Source: Enterococcus sp. (GTDB taxonomy: Bacteria; Bacillota; Bacilli; Lactobacillales; Enterococcaceae). Taken from it: a DNA stretch of 64,000 nt. Made by a program: the position numbers and the translations under genes. The notes beneath the pieces are model-generated. The model worked only from the letters and a program-made list of their open reading frames with translations, searched no databases and had not been told where the DNA came from. The DNA is taken from the NCBI RefSeq assembly GCF_022711995.1, contig NZ_JALAHI010000030.1, forward strand, positions 1 to 64,000, given 5' to 3'. Below, in pieces: positions 36,629 to 45,912 of this stretch. Every line of letters starts with the position of its first letter. Positions within the stretch are counted from its first letter, which is position 1.

Positions 36629-38677
36629 ATGAACGACCGGATCCGTAAAATTCTTACACAATTGATCAAAAAACCTGAAATAAAAATGGCTGAATTGTCA
36701 GCTGAACTTTCTTTGACAAGAAGACAAATTAATTACGCACTCGCTCAATTTAATGAAGAACTAGTCGAGAATGGTTGGCCAGAAATCAAAAGAAATCATG
36801 TGGGAGATTTCATAATCCCTATGGAGGTGTTCCGACTATTTTCTATTCAACAAAGTGAAACAAATCAGCGACTAAAAGAAAATATATTATCCGAAGATGA
36901 AAGAGTCGCAATGCTCATCAGTTACTTATGTACTACGACAAGCTATGTTAGCTTAAATCATTTCTGTGATCTTTTAATGATTAGCCGAAATACAGTACAA
37001 GATGATCTAAAAAAAGCAGAAAAAGTTGTTAGTCATTATGCATTAACGATTCGCTATAGTCGTCAAACAGGGTATCAGTTATATGGATTGGAGAGGAGAA
37101 TTCTGCAATTACAATCTGATTTAATCAAACAATACCCTATGTTTCGTCAAGTAGAAATCAAAGAGCAGCTAGCACCCTTAATTCCCGAGGAAGAAGTACT
37201 TCACCTTATCCACAATATGGAACAGATGCTTCATTTAAGCTATTCGGATGAATCAATTGATTTTTTGCAGTCTGCGGTTCGTTTGACATTACAAAGAAGT
37301 CAAGCGGAGTCAATTCTCTCTGAAGAATTGGGACAGACAGAAATACGTCGAACGCCAGAATATAAATTTTTAAAAGTGCTTTTGCAAGAAACTTCTTGGC
37401 AAGGTACTCAGGAGAAATATTTGACTTGGATTACTTTATTATTTTTGACATCGAACATCTATGAGCGAAAAACAACTCAAGTATTTGACTCTGATGCAGA
37501 GTTGAAACGGCTTATCCACAATATGGTTTCTGATTTTGAGAAACAAACATTGATCATTATTGATGATCGTGAAGCCTTCGAACGACGCATTCTAGGTCAT
37601 TTACGTCCAGCTTGCTTCCGAATCAAATACAATTTGAGCTTAGGCTTCTATTCACTGGACAGTCTCGTTCAAGATAGCAATCATGCTATTTTAAATGAGT
37701 TAATGAAAGAACTGATCGTACCCACAGAAAACTGGCTGGGACGAGCATTTCCAAGTGATGAGCTAGAATTGCTTTCGTATTATTTTGGCTATCAGCTGAC
37801 CACACCTCATAATGGAAGCTTATACAAACCACGAGCAGTTGTTGTTTGTGCGAATGGTGTCATGGTTTCTAAGTTGATGAGAGAAAACCTAAAAAAACTT
37901 TTTCCAGAACTACATTTTTTAGCCTCTTTTTCTGTTCGAGATTTTTATAAATTTGGTAACGATTATGACCTTGTTTTCACAACTACTTTATTGAGTAGCT
38001 GTGTGCCACAATTCATTATTGATCCAATCATGACCTACAAAGAGCAAATCCGTTTGCGCTATCGTGTTTTAAATGAATTGGGATTAAGTGAAGTTGATCA
38101 TTCTGTCGATGAATTGCAACATATCATTCGTAAATATGCTGTAATTTCTGATGCAAAACCATTACGCGAAGAGTTGGAATACTTTTTGCTAAAAGAAAAA
38201 CAGAATTCACCTTTGGAAAATTTCAAAACCCTTCCGGCTTTGACAAACTATTTGAAACCGCAATTTATTTTGCAGACTTCAGAAGAGCTAACTTGGCAAC
38301 AAGCATTGATTCTTGCTTGTCAGCCATTAATCGACTACCAGATTGTTAACGAAGTGTTTATTCAAGATTGCCTAGTACAAATTGAATCTAAGGAATACGG
38401 TGGTTATTTAGGGACCCAAACATGTATCCCACATACAACTGTTGATCATGGTGTGCTGAAAGATGGAATTGGCTTACTGATTTCTAAGAAACCAATCACT
38501 TTCCCTAATGGACAGCAAATTCACTTTATTTTTCCGTTGTCTTTTTATGATTTGACTAAACATTTAAAAGCTGTTAACCAGCTGGCAGATATTTGTAAGG
38601 ATCAAACCTTCTTAATAAAGTTATTGGAGTTAGAGGATAAGAAGACTATTTATCAATTATTACGACAAAGTAGCTAG
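36629..38677 (+). CDS. PRD-containing transcriptional regulator with EIIB and EIIA domains
   Basis: A 682-residue BglG/MtlR/LicR-type activator. Two HTH segments lie at about residues 10-45 and 90-140 (VSLNHFCDLLMISRNTVQDDL). Two PRDs follow (about 180-290 and 295-395; the second has a His in RRILGHLRPA). Then come a Gat-like EIIB domain with Cys in VVVCANGVMVSKL near residue 410, and an EIIA-type domain from about 530 with the phosphorylatable His in CIPHTT. PTS phosphorylation would set its activity. It leads the sugar-acid operon, 11 nt before the aldolase gene, so it is probably co-transcribed and autoregulated. Confidence 0.9.
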   Translation: MNDRIRKILTQLIKKPEIKMAELSAELSLTRRQINYALAQFNEELVENGWPEIKRNHVGDFIIPMEVFRLFSIQQSETNQRLKENILSEDERVAMLISYLCTTTSYVSLNHFCDLLMISRNTVQDDLKKAEKVVSHYALTIRYSRQTGYQLYGLERRILQLQSDLIKQYPMFRQVEIKEQLAPLIPEEEVLHLIHNMEQMLHLSYSDESIDFLQSAVRLTLQRSQAESILSEELGQTEIRRTPEYKFLKVLLQETSWQGTQEKYLTWITLLFLTSNIYERKTTQVFDSDAELKRLIHNMVSDFEKQTLIIIDDREAFERRILGHLRPACFRIKYNLSLGFYSLDSLVQDSNHAILNELMKELIVPTENWLGRAFPSDELELLSYYFGYQLTTPHNGSLYKPRAVVVCANGVMVSKLMRENLKKLFPELHFLASFSVRDFYKFGNDYDLVFTTTLLSSCVPQFIIDPIMTYKEQIRLRYRVLNELGLSEVDHSVDELQHIIRKYAVISDAKPLREELEYFLLKEKQNSPLENFKTLPALTNYLKPQFILQTSEELTWQQALILACQPLIDYQIVNEVFIQDCLVQIESKEYGGYLGTQTCIPHTTVDHGVLKDGIGLLISKKPITFPNGQQIHFIFPLSFYDLTKHLKAVNQLADICKDQTFLIKLLELEDKKTIYQLLRQSS

Positions 38678-38688
38678 GAGGAATCGTT

Positions 38689-39306
38689 ATGAAAGTGACA
38701 GACTACCCTCGCTTTACGATTATTATGCGAGGCTATACTTACGAACAAGCAGAAGCAATTTTGACAGCTATGAAGGGATTTGAGAATGATTTTGCTGTCG
38801 AGCTGACATTAAACACTACAGATGCCTTGAAACAACTACAACAACTGTGTGCGAAGTTTGGCAAAACGATCACTATTGGCGCAGGAACGGTTCGTAACAT
38901 ATCAGATGCAGAAGGGGCTATTGCAGCAGGTGCTCAATTTTTATTAGGTCCCCATACATTTACTACCGAAATATTATCATTAGCCAAAACGAAAAAAGTG
39001 CTTGCTGTGCCTGCTGCAATGACACCCTCCGAAATCAATGAAATGTTTGAGAAAGGAGCTGATATTGTCAAAATATTTCCAGCGGCTGTCGTAACACCTC
39101 GTTTTTTTGCGGATGTACAGGCTCCATTAGGTCAGTTACCTTTAATGGCTGTCGGAGGCATTTCGGCGAATAATGCAAAAGAATTCTTTGATCAAGGCGC
39201 TAGCTATCTTGGGATAGGCTCAAATCTATTTCAATACCAAGATTTACAAACAGGAGATATACAGAGATTAGCAAAATCACTTCAGACATTGTTGGCAGCA
39301 GTTTAG
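38689..39306 (+). CDS. KDPG/KDPGal-type aldolase
   Basis: A 205-residue class I aldolase of the KDPG/KHG family. Glu38 in AVELTLN, GAGTV and the Schiff-base Lys in DIVKIFPA (about residue 127) are present, with the phosphate-binding GGISANNA later. It splits 2-keto-3-deoxy-6-phospho-sugar acids into pyruvate and glyceraldehyde 3-phosphate. AGGAGG precedes the ATG. Within this operon the substrate is probably 2-keto-3-deoxy-6-phosphogalactonate or a stereoisomer. Confidence 0.88.
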   Translation: MKVTDYPRFTIIMRGYTYEQAEAILTAMKGFENDFAVELTLNTTDALKQLQQLCAKFGKTITIGAGTVRNISDAEGAIAAGAQFLLGPHTFTTEILSLAKTKKVLAVPAAMTPSEINEMFEKGADIVKIFPAAVVTPRFFADVQAPLGQLPLMAVGGISANNAKEFFDQGASYLGIGSNLFQYQDLQTGDIQRLAKSLQTLLAAV

Positions 39307-39317
39307 GGAGGAAAAAT

Positions 39318-39779
39318 ATGATGGACCTGCAGTTAAATGAAGAATTAGTATTTCGTAATATTAAAGTGGACACAGACAAAGAAGTCCTTGCCTATTTAGC
39401 AAACAAACTCTATCAAAAAGATTATGTAAAAAAAGACTATATCGAAGCGATTCAAAAAAGAGAATTTGAATATCCCACAGGGCTTCCATCTACACCACCG
39501 ATAGTTGCCATTCCACATGCCAATTATGAATTAGTCAGTCATACGACATTAGCAATAGCAACATTAGAACAAGCTGTTGATTTTCATAATATGGAAAACA
39601 AAAATGAAACCCTGCCCACAAAAATCGTTATCATGATGGCTATTAGCGAACCTCACGGGCAAGTTGAAATGTTACAAAAAATTGTTGGAATCATTCAGAA
39701 CGAGACATTACGAAAGAGAATGATCTTAGCAGAATCGGATTTTGAATTACTTACTTTATTAAAACAGGCGATTGCCTAA
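39318..39779 (+). CDS. PTS EIIA component, galactitol/fructose type
   Basis: A 153-residue phosphocarrier. The active histidine lies in AIPHANYELV near residue 67. It passes phosphate from HPr to the EIIB encoded next. GGGAGG stands 7 nt before the first of two consecutive ATG codons. It is part of a four-gene transport and catabolism set with single-domain IIA, IIB and IIC. Confidence 0.88.
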   Translation: MMDLQLNEELVFRNIKVDTDKEVLAYLANKLYQKDYVKKDYIEAIQKREFEYPTGLPSTPPIVAIPHANYELVSHTTLAIATLEQAVDFHNMENKNETLPTKIVIMMAISEPHGQVEMLQKIVGIIQNETLRKRMILAESDFELLTLLKQAIA

Positions 39780-39797
39780 AAAATAGGAGGAATAGAA

Positions 39798-40076
39798 ATG
39801 AAACGAATTTTGATTGCATGCGGGAATGGAATCGCAACCTCAACAGTAGTAGCTTCCAAAGTAAAAGAATATTTAAGCGAACACGGTGTTGAAGCAACCA
39901 CGACTCAAACAAAGTTGATGGAAGTTCCCAGCAAAGTACACGATTACGACTTGTTAGTAACAACTGGTCAATTTGAAGGTCAAACTGGAGATATACCTGT
40001 TATAAAAGGAATGCCTATATTAACAGGAATTGGGGCTGAACAAACGATGACAGAAATCTTGAATTATCTAAAATAA
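39798..40076 (+). CDS. PTS EIIB component, galactitol type
   Basis: A 92-residue GatB-like protein. The phosphorylated Cys8 lies in LIACGNGIATSTVV, the P-loop of the Gat/lactose-like IIB fold. AGGAGG precedes the ATG. It transfers phosphate to the sugar bound by the IIC encoded next. Confidence 0.92.
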   Translation: MKRILIACGNGIATSTVVASKVKEYLSEHGVEATTTQTKLMEVPSKVHDYDLLVTTGQFEGQTGDIPVIKGMPILTGIGAEQTMTEILNYLK

Positions 40077-40094
40077 AATCAAGGGAGAAAAACG

Positions 40095-41450
40095 ATGAAT
40101 TATGTGATGAATGTATTCAATTTCTTTATTGACGCGGGACCGACCGTGATGCTTCCGGTGATAATTACGATTATAGGTATGATATTTGGTTTGAAACTCT
40201 CCAGAGCATTCAAGTCCGGATTGACTTTAGGTATCGGTTTTGCCGGAATCAAATTAATCTTAGATTTTATGACCACCAATGTTGGACCTGCAGCTAAAGC
40301 GATGGTTGACCGCACTGGCGTGCAGTTAGACGCTCTAGATGTTGGTTGGGGTTCAATTGCTGCCGTTACATGGGCATCTCCGATTATTGCATTGCTGATA
40401 TTTGCTATCTTAATTGTAAATATCGTTCTTTTGATTTTGAAACGAACTCAAACGCTTGATGTTGACATCTGGAATTATCACCATATGGCGATTGTTGGCG
40501 TAATGGTTTATTTCGTAACAAAAAATGTTTTTTTAGGTGTTGGCGCTTCAATTGCAATGGCAATTATTACTTTTAAACTTTCAGATTGGTCACAGCCATT
40601 AGTTGAGGACTTCTTCGGTATTCCTGGTGTTTCTTTACCAACAGTTTCTGCTTTGTCCTCGCTAGTCATTGCTTGGTCACTCAATTGGCTACTAGATCGG
40701 ATTCCTTTTTTTAGAAATTCTAAATTTACGATCAAAGATGCCCAAAGATACCTCGGATTCTTTGGGGATTCAATGATCATGGGCGGTGTGATTGGCATAG
40801 TCATCGGTTTTCTAGCTGGGTATGATATCAAACAAATCCTTCAATTAGGGGTGAGTATGTCCGCTGTTCTTGTGTTAATCCCGAAAATGACTTCTCTATT
40901 TATGGAGGGATTAATGCCAATCTCAGATGCTGCTCAAAAATGGTCGCAAAAGAAATTTAAAGGACGAAGATTATTTATTGGATTAGATGCCGCAGTCGTA
41001 GTTGGAAATCCTGATGTTATCACAACTGCATTGATTATCATTCCTTTGACCATCGCAACAGCATTAGTCTTACCAGGAAATCGTGTGTTACCATTTGCCG
41101 ATTTAGCTGTAGTTCCTTTTCGTGTAGCCATGGTGGTTGCATTGACTCGCGGAAATTTGCTTAAAAATATTGTTATTGGATTAGTTGTCACTGCATCATT
41201 ACTCTGGTGTGGATCAGCGACTGCTCCTGTTTTGACAGCAATCGCGAAATCAGTTGGGATCAATCTTGGAGCAAATGCTATGTTGATTTCTTCATTTGCA
41301 GCAACATCAATGATCCAAAGCTATCTTGTGTTCTTAGCGTTTACTTATAACCCACTTATTGGGATTCCGCTTCTATTACTAATATTTGGTGGTGTTTGGT
41401 ACTTTTTTGAAGGAGTGAAAAAGATTAATCGAGAAATAGCTGCGGAATAG
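40095..41450 (+). CDS. PTS EIIC component, galactitol type
   Basis: A 451-residue permease with about ten or more transmembrane helices. The start (FFIDAGPTVMLPVIITIIGM) and the loop GLDAAVVVGNPDVITTALI are typical of GatC. In this operon the imported compound is probably a sugar acid, not galactitol, because no polyol dehydrogenase is present. AGGGAG precedes the ATG. Confidence 0.9.
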   Translation: MNYVMNVFNFFIDAGPTVMLPVIITIIGMIFGLKLSRAFKSGLTLGIGFAGIKLILDFMTTNVGPAAKAMVDRTGVQLDALDVGWGSIAAVTWASPIIALLIFAILIVNIVLLILKRTQTLDVDIWNYHHMAIVGVMVYFVTKNVFLGVGASIAMAIITFKLSDWSQPLVEDFFGIPGVSLPTVSALSSLVIAWSLNWLLDRIPFFRNSKFTIKDAQRYLGFFGDSMIMGGVIGIVIGFLAGYDIKQILQLGVSMSAVLVLIPKMTSLFMEGLMPISDAAQKWSQKKFKGRRLFIGLDAAVVVGNPDVITTALIIIPLTIATALVLPGNRVLPFADLAVVPFRVAMVVALTRGNLLKNIVIGLVVTASLLWCGSATAPVLTAIAKSVGINLGANAMLISSFAATSMIQSYLVFLAFTYNPLIGIPLLLLIFGGVWYFFEGVKKINREIAAE

Positions 41451-41498
41451 AGAAGACCATAGCATCTATTTCATGCTTGAAAAAGGGGAGAATCAACT

Positions 41499-42647
41499 TT
41501 GAAAATTTCTAAAATTACCGTATACAAGGTGAAACCTCGGTGGATATTTGTAAAACTTTCTACCGATGAAGGAATCGATGGCTGGGGGGAAATGATTTCT
41601 GGTACAAAAACGGAAACAGTTGTTGCTGGGGCATATGAAGTAGGAAATCGATTTTTAATTGGAAAAAATCCATTTGAAATTGAGCGTTTATTTCAAGAAA
41701 TGCACCGTTCATTTTTCAGAGGGGGACCAATTCATGGAACGATTGTATCTGGATTGGAAATGGCATTATGGGATATCAAAGGAAAAGCTTTAGATATTCC
41801 CGTTTACGAATTATTGGGAGGAGCAGCGCGTGACCGCATCAAAGTCTATTCCTGGATTGGTGGTGATCGCCCTAATGAAGTCGCTGACCAAGCGCAAGAT
41901 CGCTTTGATCGAGGGTTTACTGCTGTAAAAATGAATGCGACAGAAGAACTACACTATATTGACTCCTACGAAAAAATTTCGGAAGTTGTGGATCGGGTTT
42001 CCTCGATTCGGAATCGCTTTGGCAATAAATTGGATATTGGTGTTGACTTTCACGGTCGAGTTCATAAACCAATGGCAAAAGTTTTAGCAAAAGCATTGGA
42101 ACCATATCATCCAATGTTTTTGGAAGAAGTTGTTCTTCCAGAAAATGAAGAATATTTTTCAAATGTAGCAAATTCTGTCGCTATTCCTTTAGCAACGGGG
42201 GAGAGATTATATACTCGTTGGCAGTTTAAATCGATTTTTCAACAAGGTGCGATCGATATTATCCAACCTGATGTTGCATTGTGCGGAGGTATATTAGAAA
42301 CCCGTAAAATTGCAGCTATGGCTGAAGCTTACGACATTGCCGTTGCACCACATGCTCCATACGGTCCAATAGCTCTAGCAGCCACACTGCAAGTTGATGC
42401 CTGTACACCAAACGTTTTTATACAAGAGCAGAGTTTAGGTATTCATTACAACAAGGGATTTGACTTACTAGACTTTGTCAAAAATAAAGAAATCTTCCAA
42501 TATAAAAACGGTTACGTAGACTTACCAACTAAACCTGGACTTGGTTTGGAAATGGATGAGGAACGCATAAAAGAAATCGCACAAGAAGGACTAATTTGGA
42601 CAAATCCTCAATGGAAAAATTATGATGGTACTATTGCAGAGTGGTAA
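41499..42647 (+). CDS. D-galactonate dehydratase-like enolase-superfamily enzyme
   Basis: A 382-residue mandelate-racemase/MLE-family protein with the same length and many of the same segments as E. coli DgoD (AYSWVGGDRP there, VYSWIGGDRP here). Metal ligands: Asp in VDFHGR, Glu in LEEVVL, Glu in TGERLY. The acid/base His lies in VDFHGR and in APHAPYG. LEEVVL replaces the usual EEPV. It dehydrates a sugar acid to a 2-keto-3-deoxy acid. Because a PTS supplies the substrate, the true substrate may be a 6-phosphate. GGGGAG precedes the TTG/ATG region, with ATG taken as start. Confidence 0.85.
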   Translation: MKISKITVYKVKPRWIFVKLSTDEGIDGWGEMISGTKTETVVAGAYEVGNRFLIGKNPFEIERLFQEMHRSFFRGGPIHGTIVSGLEMALWDIKGKALDIPVYELLGGAARDRIKVYSWIGGDRPNEVADQAQDRFDRGFTAVKMNATEELHYIDSYEKISEVVDRVSSIRNRFGNKLDIGVDFHGRVHKPMAKVLAKALEPYHPMFLEEVVLPENEEYFSNVANSVAIPLATGERLYTRWQFKSIFQQGAIDIIQPDVALCGGILETRKIAAMAEAYDIAVAPHAPYGPIALAATLQVDACTPNVFIQEQSLGIHYNKGFDLLDFVKNKEIFQYKNGYVDLPTKPGLGLEMDEERIKEIAQEGLIWTNPQWKNYDGTIAEW

Positions 42648-42665
42648 AGTAGAAGGGAAGATAGG

Positions 42666-43139
42666 ATGGCTGAAGCAAGTATTATTCTCATTTTTTTGCT
42701 ACTTCTTTTAGGTATCCAGATAAAAGAACAGTCTAAAATCAGATTATTTGCTAAGACTAGTAAAATTAAACGAAGGCTCTCTCTTTTTCTGATGTTGATA
42801 ATACTCTTAACCTTTTGGCCCCAAATTTTGGCTGATCAAATTAAGTTGATGGCTTTCGCAATCATGATCGGTTCGATTGGCTTTTTAAAAGAAGGATTGG
42901 GAGAAAAGCAGCTCATTAAATTTGGGCTCTTAAATGGTATGTATCAGCAGTTCACGACTATCCAAATTGAAGCAACATCAGAAAAACAGACCATTGTTAC
43001 CTTTTATAAGTTTAAGCATAATCAGCTTTCTCTCTTTTTTGAAGAGGAGTTTTCAGTAATAGCAAATTATTTTATCAAATTAGGATTATCTTCCAAGATT
43101 ACGAGTGAAAAAATAGCAGATACAAAGAAAAACAAATAA
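42666..43139 (+). CDS. Hypothetical membrane protein at the end of the sugar-acid operon
   Basis: A 157-residue protein with two or three N-terminal hydrophobic helices (about residues 4-20, 38-52, 58-75) and a soluble C-terminal part of about 80 residues. Not recognised. It starts 18 nt after the dehydratase behind GAAGGGAAG, and the operon terminator follows, so it is the last co-transcribed gene. A role in this pathway is unproven. Confidence 0.6.
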   Translation: MAEASIILIFLLLLLGIQIKEQSKIRLFAKTSKIKRRLSLFLMLIILLTFWPQILADQIKLMAFAIMIGSIGFLKEGLGEKQLIKFGLLNGMYQQFTTIQIEATSEKQTIVTFYKFKHNQLSLFFEEEFSVIANYFIKLGLSSKITSEKIADTKKNK

Positions 43140-43183
43140 AGAATCATGTAAGATAGATGTCGCGGGTAAAATTGCAAATTCTG

Positions 43184-43252
43184 AAGCTTAGGTTATTTCT
43201 TTTAAAAGTCAGATTAAAATTGACTTTTAAGAGAATAGCTTAAGCTTTTTTT
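43184..43252 (+). terminator. Terminator of the sugar-acid operon
   Basis: A long imperfect stem (about 27 bp) from AAGCTTA near 43184 to TAAGCTT near 43246, with inner arms TTTAAAAGTCA and TGACTTTTAA, followed by T7. Confidence 0.8.
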
Positions 43253-43410
43253 GCTAAACTGTTTAGCTCAAAAAATATTTCTTTGAAGAATAGAAAAACA
43301 CAAATGGTTCAAATCATTATGTCATAGTTTCCCTTTTGAGCTAATCTTTTTGTTGGGATTGGGCATTCAGCTATACTTAAAGCATACTTGAAAAGCGGAG
43401 GATATTATTT

Positions 43411-44946
43411 ATGAATGAGATCATTCAAACATTTAGTGAGCGGAAGGAGGAGTTGTTGCGAGCGATCTTTGAACATTTAGCCATTTCATTGAGTGCGCTG
43501 ATTTTAGCGATTCTGATTGCGATTCCATTGGCGATCTTACTGAGCCAAAAGAAACGAATGGCAGAATTTGTTTTACAGATCACAAGTATTCTGCAAACCA
43601 TTCCCTCGTTGGCATTATTGGGATTGTTGATTCCTTTTGTTGGTATCGGCACCGTTCCAGCCCTTATTGCACTGGTGGTTTATGCCTTACTGCCAATTTT
43701 TCAAAATACGTATATCGGACTTTCTGAAATTGATCCATCGATTGAAGAAGCAGCGGATGCCTTCGGTATGTCTCGCTTGCGAAAACTATTCAAAGTGGAA
43801 TTGCCTATCGCGATGCCGGTGATTATTTCCGGAGTACGGACAGCGTTGGTATTGATCATTGGAACGGCTACATTGGCCGCATTGATTGGTGCTGGCGGCT
43901 TAGGGACCTTTATTTTACTGGGGATCGACCGCAATGATCCTAGTCTGACACTTCTCGGGGCCATTAGCTCGGCTTTATTAGCGATTTTATTCAGTGGGTT
44001 GATTCGTTTTTTACAAAATCGCAGTATGAAAACAACACTGATTTCTTTGGGCGTTCTTTTTCTAGGGATTGGCGGGATTCTTTTTGCCCAATATAATCCA
44101 ATTTCAACGAAAACAGTAACGATTGCCGGCAAACTCGGCTCGGAGCCAGATATCCTTATTAATATGTACCAAGCTGTCATTGAAGAAGAAGACCCTAGTT
44201 TAACGGTTGAGATCAAACCCAACTTTGGGAAAACCAGCTTTTTATTTAGTGCCCTTAAAAATGACCAGATCGATATTTATCCCGAATTTACAGGTACCGT
44301 ATTAGAAAGTCTGGTCAAAGTTCCGGAAAAGACCAAAATCGATGGTTCTCCAGAGGCAACGTATCAAGAAGCAACAAAATTACTTAGTGACCAGTTTCAT
44401 ATGCGTCTGTTAGAGCCAATGACTTATGAAAACACCTATGCCTTAGCCATGCGTCGTGAGCAGTCAACAGAGTTAGGGATCACCAAAATCTCCCAATTAG
44501 TTGCCCACGAATCAGAGCTGCGGGCTGGGTTTACTTTAGAGTTCATCGATCGAGATGATGGCTATCGTGGCATCCAAAAACAGTATGGATTGACTTTTGA
44601 TTCTGTCCAAAGTATGGAACCGGCACTACGTTATCAAGCAATCCAGAGCAAGGATGTGGATGTGATCGATGCTTATTCAACAGACAGTGAGATCAAACAG
44701 TATGATTTGGTGGTGTTAGAAGATGATCGCCAACTTTTCCCACCGTATCAAGGCGCCACATTGATGAAAGACGAATTTGCAGCTGAACATCCGCAAGTTG
44801 TCAAAGCATTGGAAAAACTATCAGGAAAAATCACAGAAGATCAGATGATTGACATGAACTATCAAGTGAATGTGGAGAAGAAACAACCGGCAGATGTTGC
44901 TCGTGATTTCCTGAAAAAAGAAAAGATTATTGGGGAGGGAAACTAA
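43411..44946 (+). CDS. Fused ABC permease and substrate-binding protein (OpuC/EgtU type)
   Basis: A 511-residue fusion. Residues 1-210 form the permease, with six helices and the coupling motif EEAADAFGMS. A further helix at about 212-232 leads to an extracellular glycine-betaine-type binding domain (about 240-511: IAGKLGSEPDILINMYQ to YQGATLMKDEF). This permanent link of permease and receptor is known in OpuABC, BusB and the ergothioneine transporter EgtU. The ligand may be a quaternary-amine compound such as betaine, carnitine or ergothioneine. It is directly joined to the ATPase gene, with no base between stop and start. Confidence 0.85.
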   Translation: MNEIIQTFSERKEELLRAIFEHLAISLSALILAILIAIPLAILLSQKKRMAEFVLQITSILQTIPSLALLGLLIPFVGIGTVPALIALVVYALLPIFQNTYIGLSEIDPSIEEAADAFGMSRLRKLFKVELPIAMPVIISGVRTALVLIIGTATLAALIGAGGLGTFILLGIDRNDPSLTLLGAISSALLAILFSGLIRFLQNRSMKTTLISLGVLFLGIGGILFAQYNPISTKTVTIAGKLGSEPDILINMYQAVIEEEDPSLTVEIKPNFGKTSFLFSALKNDQIDIYPEFTGTVLESLVKVPEKTKIDGSPEATYQEATKLLSDQFHMRLLEPMTYENTYALAMRREQSTELGITKISQLVAHESELRAGFTLEFIDRDDGYRGIQKQYGLTFDSVQSMEPALRYQAIQSKDVDVIDAYSTDSEIKQYDLVVLEDDRQLFPPYQGATLMKDEFAAEHPQVVKALEKLSGKITEDQMIDMNYQVNVEKKQPADVARDFLKKEKIIGEGN

Positions 44947-45912
44947 ATGGAGCCAATTATTGAATTTAAGCAAGTTGCCAAAGAATTCGAAGGCCAAGTC
45001 GTATTAAAAGAGTTAGACCTCTCCATTCATCAAGGAGAAATCTTCGTACTGGTAGGTCCTTCTGGAAGCGGAAAAACCACCTCCCTCAAAATGATCAATG
45101 GACTGATCGAACCGACGGAAGGCAATGTTTATTTCAAACAAAAACGAGTGAAAGACTATCAACTGCAAAAACTACGCTGGAAAATCGGTTATGTGTTGCA
45201 GCAGATCGCGTTATTTCCAACCATGTCGGTCAAAGAGAATATTGAAATCATTCCAGAAATGTTGGGATGGGATAAAAATCGTCGCAATCAACGGGTCAAT
45301 GAACTGCTCACGGAAGTTGGGCTTGAGCCAGAAACCTTCAAAAAACGAATGCCGGCAGAACTTTCTGGGGGACAAAGCCAGCGGATCGGGATCTTGCGGG
45401 CGTTGGCAGCAGAACCTGACATCATTTTGATGGATGAACCCTTTAGTGCACTTGATCCGATCTCTCGCACGAATCTGCAGGATCTCGTATTGGATTTGCA
45501 TAAGAAATTAGGCAATACGATCGTCTTTGTGACCCACAATATGAACGAAGCCTTAAAACTCGGGGATCGAATCGGGGTAATGAACGAAGGCAGGTTGGTT
45601 CAATGTGATACACCTGAAAAAATACGGACAGAACCTAAAACGGAGTTCGTTCGGGCCTTTTTTGATGAAACACAAGGAGCACAGAAAAATGACTCTCTTC
45701 AGGCAATTATTGATGCTGGCTATTATCAAAACGTTTCTCCTTTGCAAGAAGGGATAGCTGTTGATGTGAAGACGCCTCTATCACAGATATATCAAATCTT
45801 GACCAGCCATGAAAGTCTGATAGTGACAAAACAAGAACAAGTCGTCGGTGAAGTTCGTCGTTCGGATATTTTTCATTTTTTAAGTCAGGAGGAGCAAGAT
45901 GAAAAAATATGA
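44947..45912 (+). CDS. ABC ATPase partner (OpuCA/EgtV type)
   Basis: A 321-residue ATPase: Walker A GPSGSGKTT, signature LSGGQSQRIG, Walker B IILMDEPFSALD, switch His in VTHNMNEAL. The C-terminal 80 residues hold a degenerate CBS-like segment (IVTKQEQVVGEVRRSD), fewer than the two full CBS domains of classical OpuCA. GGGGAGGG lies in the end of the permease gene. It overlaps the next gene by 14 nt. Confidence 0.88.
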   Translation: MEPIIEFKQVAKEFEGQVVLKELDLSIHQGEIFVLVGPSGSGKTTSLKMINGLIEPTEGNVYFKQKRVKDYQLQKLRWKIGYVLQQIALFPTMSVKENIEIIPEMLGWDKNRRNQRVNELLTEVGLEPETFKKRMPAELSGGQSQRIGILRALAAEPDIILMDEPFSALDPISRTNLQDLVLDLHKKLGNTIVFVTHNMNEALKLGDRIGVMNEGRLVQCDTPEKIRTEPKTEFVRAFFDETQGAQKNDSLQAIIDAGYYQNVSPLQEGIAVDVKTPLSQIYQILTSHESLIVTKQEQVVGEVRRSDIFHFLSQEEQDEKI

